Shown here piece by piece: positions 43,811 to 44,603 of a stretch of DNA of 44,603 bases. The stretch spans positions 1 to 44,603 of the forward strand of contig FMBT01000221.1 in NCBI GenBank assembly GCA_900095095.1. Reading direction: 5' to 3'. Below the pieces are notes generated by a model, which was not told the DNA's origin, made no database searches, and saw only the letters and a program-made list of their open reading frames with translations. How positions within the stretch are numbered: position 1 is the first letter of the stretch; each line of letters starts with the position of its first letter. Made by a program: the position numbers and the translations under genes. Source of the stretch: Fragilariopsis cylindrus CCMP1102. Lineage: Eukaryota; Bacillariophyta; Bacillariophyceae; Bacillariales; Bacillariaceae.

Positions 43811-44413
43811 ACGTTTCACAAACAATCTATAATTGTTGAAACAGGATTGTAATAGTCTTACTCTTCTGATCTCATTTTGGTCGCACAACAATTACTTCTA
43901 CGCAAACGCTGCATAAAGCCAGTTTTAGTATTGCGCTCGTTTTCCTACTACATGGAGCTTATGTAGGACATATGGTTCAGTGAGTAACAACTCTTCCAGC
44001 TTTAAGTTGCACGTTTTATCCTATAAACGAGCTGAACAACTTTTTTTTTAGTTCATCTGAACGACAAATGGACTAGAGATCCAATTATATTTAATTAATA
44101 TTATTGAATTTACGATCTCGAAAGAAGTCTAATTGCAACAATCTCAAGTCCTAACAAATAAGAACTAGAGAAGCCATTCAACTGTGAATGAGCCAGCAAG
44201 AAGAAGAAGACAAGTCTACAGAAACACGAAGAAGACAAGTCTACAGAAACACTTTCGCTGACAAGAAGAGTGAGTAACCTGGCAGAACAACCACGAGGAG
44301 TCTTTATAGGGTCAGTGAGCAACAACCCTTTCAGCTTTAATAGAAACTTGCAAGTTAGAAGAGTAAGACTATTATAATCCTGTTCCAACAATCATCAATT
44401 GTTTGTGAAACGT
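43811..44413. repeat. 57 bp inverted repeat flanking about 490 bp
   Basis: 43811-43867 and the reverse complement of 44357-44413 match at about 52 of 57 positions (ACGTTTCACAAACAAT at the outer ends, TAATAGTCTTACTCTTCT at the inner ends). The enclosed and adjoining DNA has direct repeats: ACCTGG(T/C)AGAACAACCAC near 43777 and 44278, TCAGTGAG(T/C)AACAAC near 43977 and 44311, and GAAGAAGACAAGTCTACAGA twice within 44205-44248. No transposase ORF. This could be a small transposon or a rearranged duplicate. Confidence 0.75.
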
Positions 44414-44447
44414 AACGGATTAACAGCCACACCGTTTTTCCTGTAAA

Positions 44448-44603
44448 CGTTATTAGGCGAAGTGAGATAAGGTTATCATGTAACGCAATACTAAAATGCC
44501 AAGAAAAGAGCAGAATACTTTGATCACAAGAAATGAACTTACTATTTCTTTTATTGTTGAGAAATTATAATAACCATAGACTAAATAAACAAGTGTGTTA
44601 ACA
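44448..44603 (+). repeat. Repeated 3' flank, copy C, running off the window
   Basis: From TTATTAGGCGAAGTGAGATA to the window end this is almost identical to copy A. Upstream, 44071-44117 also resembles 42055-42108 (the lead-in to the partial duplicate gene), so a third, largely deleted gene unit probably lay between. The array may continue beyond the window. Confidence 0.8.

Overview
The window reads as nuclear DNA of a photosynthetic stramenopile, most likely a diatom. The evidence is intron-bearing protein genes (GT-AG introns mostly 190-300 nt, often with GTACGT or GTAAGT donors), plastid-type signal/transit peptides with Phe at or near the cleavage site (SVSAFAP in a FAS1 protein, TSAFTT in a prolyl oligopeptidase, MAFTSS in a CIA30 protein), a Tat-type thylakoid-lumen signal on an FKBP remnant, and low-complexity Ser/Asn/Asp-rich insertions in otherwise conserved proteins. 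The sequence is AT-rich with many simple repeats. I cannot name the species.

Layout. 1-11 kb: a membrane-anchored protein gene broken by two in-frame stops, two poorly known small genes, a plastid FAS1-domain protein, a DUF1275-type membrane protein fused to an EF-hand region, and a secreted or anchored protein with weak dirigent-like character. 11-21 kb: a DPH2 (diphthamide biosynthesis) gene with large insertions, a nitrate-reductase-type molybdenum domain standing alone behind a signal peptide, and a type II membrane protein with a degenerate metallophosphoesterase domain. 22-28 kb: a five-exon plastid-targeted S9A prolyl oligopeptidase and a multi-pass membrane protein. 28-32.6 kb: repeat-rich accessory DNA holding a 177-185 bp tandem repeat, a 1.6 kb block of interleaved terminal-inverted-repeat elements, and an FKBP pseudogene whose 5' end stops at that block. 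33-39 kb: a GC-richer membrane sulfatase/LTA-synthase-like gene, a plastid CIA30 gene, and a methyltransferase-like gene flanked by duplicated intergenic sequence. 40-44.6 kb: a 55-70 bp tandem repeat followed by a locally duplicated family of secreted Cys/Lys-rich and Ser/Pro-rich proteins with repeated 3' flanks.

The genes do not form a pathway. Several products (FAS1 protein, prolyl oligopeptidase, CIA30 protein, FKBP remnant) look plastid-bound, but nothing shows joint regulation. A recurring pattern is a single missing base at a homopolymer or base repeat inside otherwise good genes (about 3763, 18418, 25009 and 38120, with a related shift near 15100). This looks more like assembly error than biology, and it affects five gene models.

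Exon limits, splice phases and repeat arms were read by eye. Family names come from motif recognition, not database searches.
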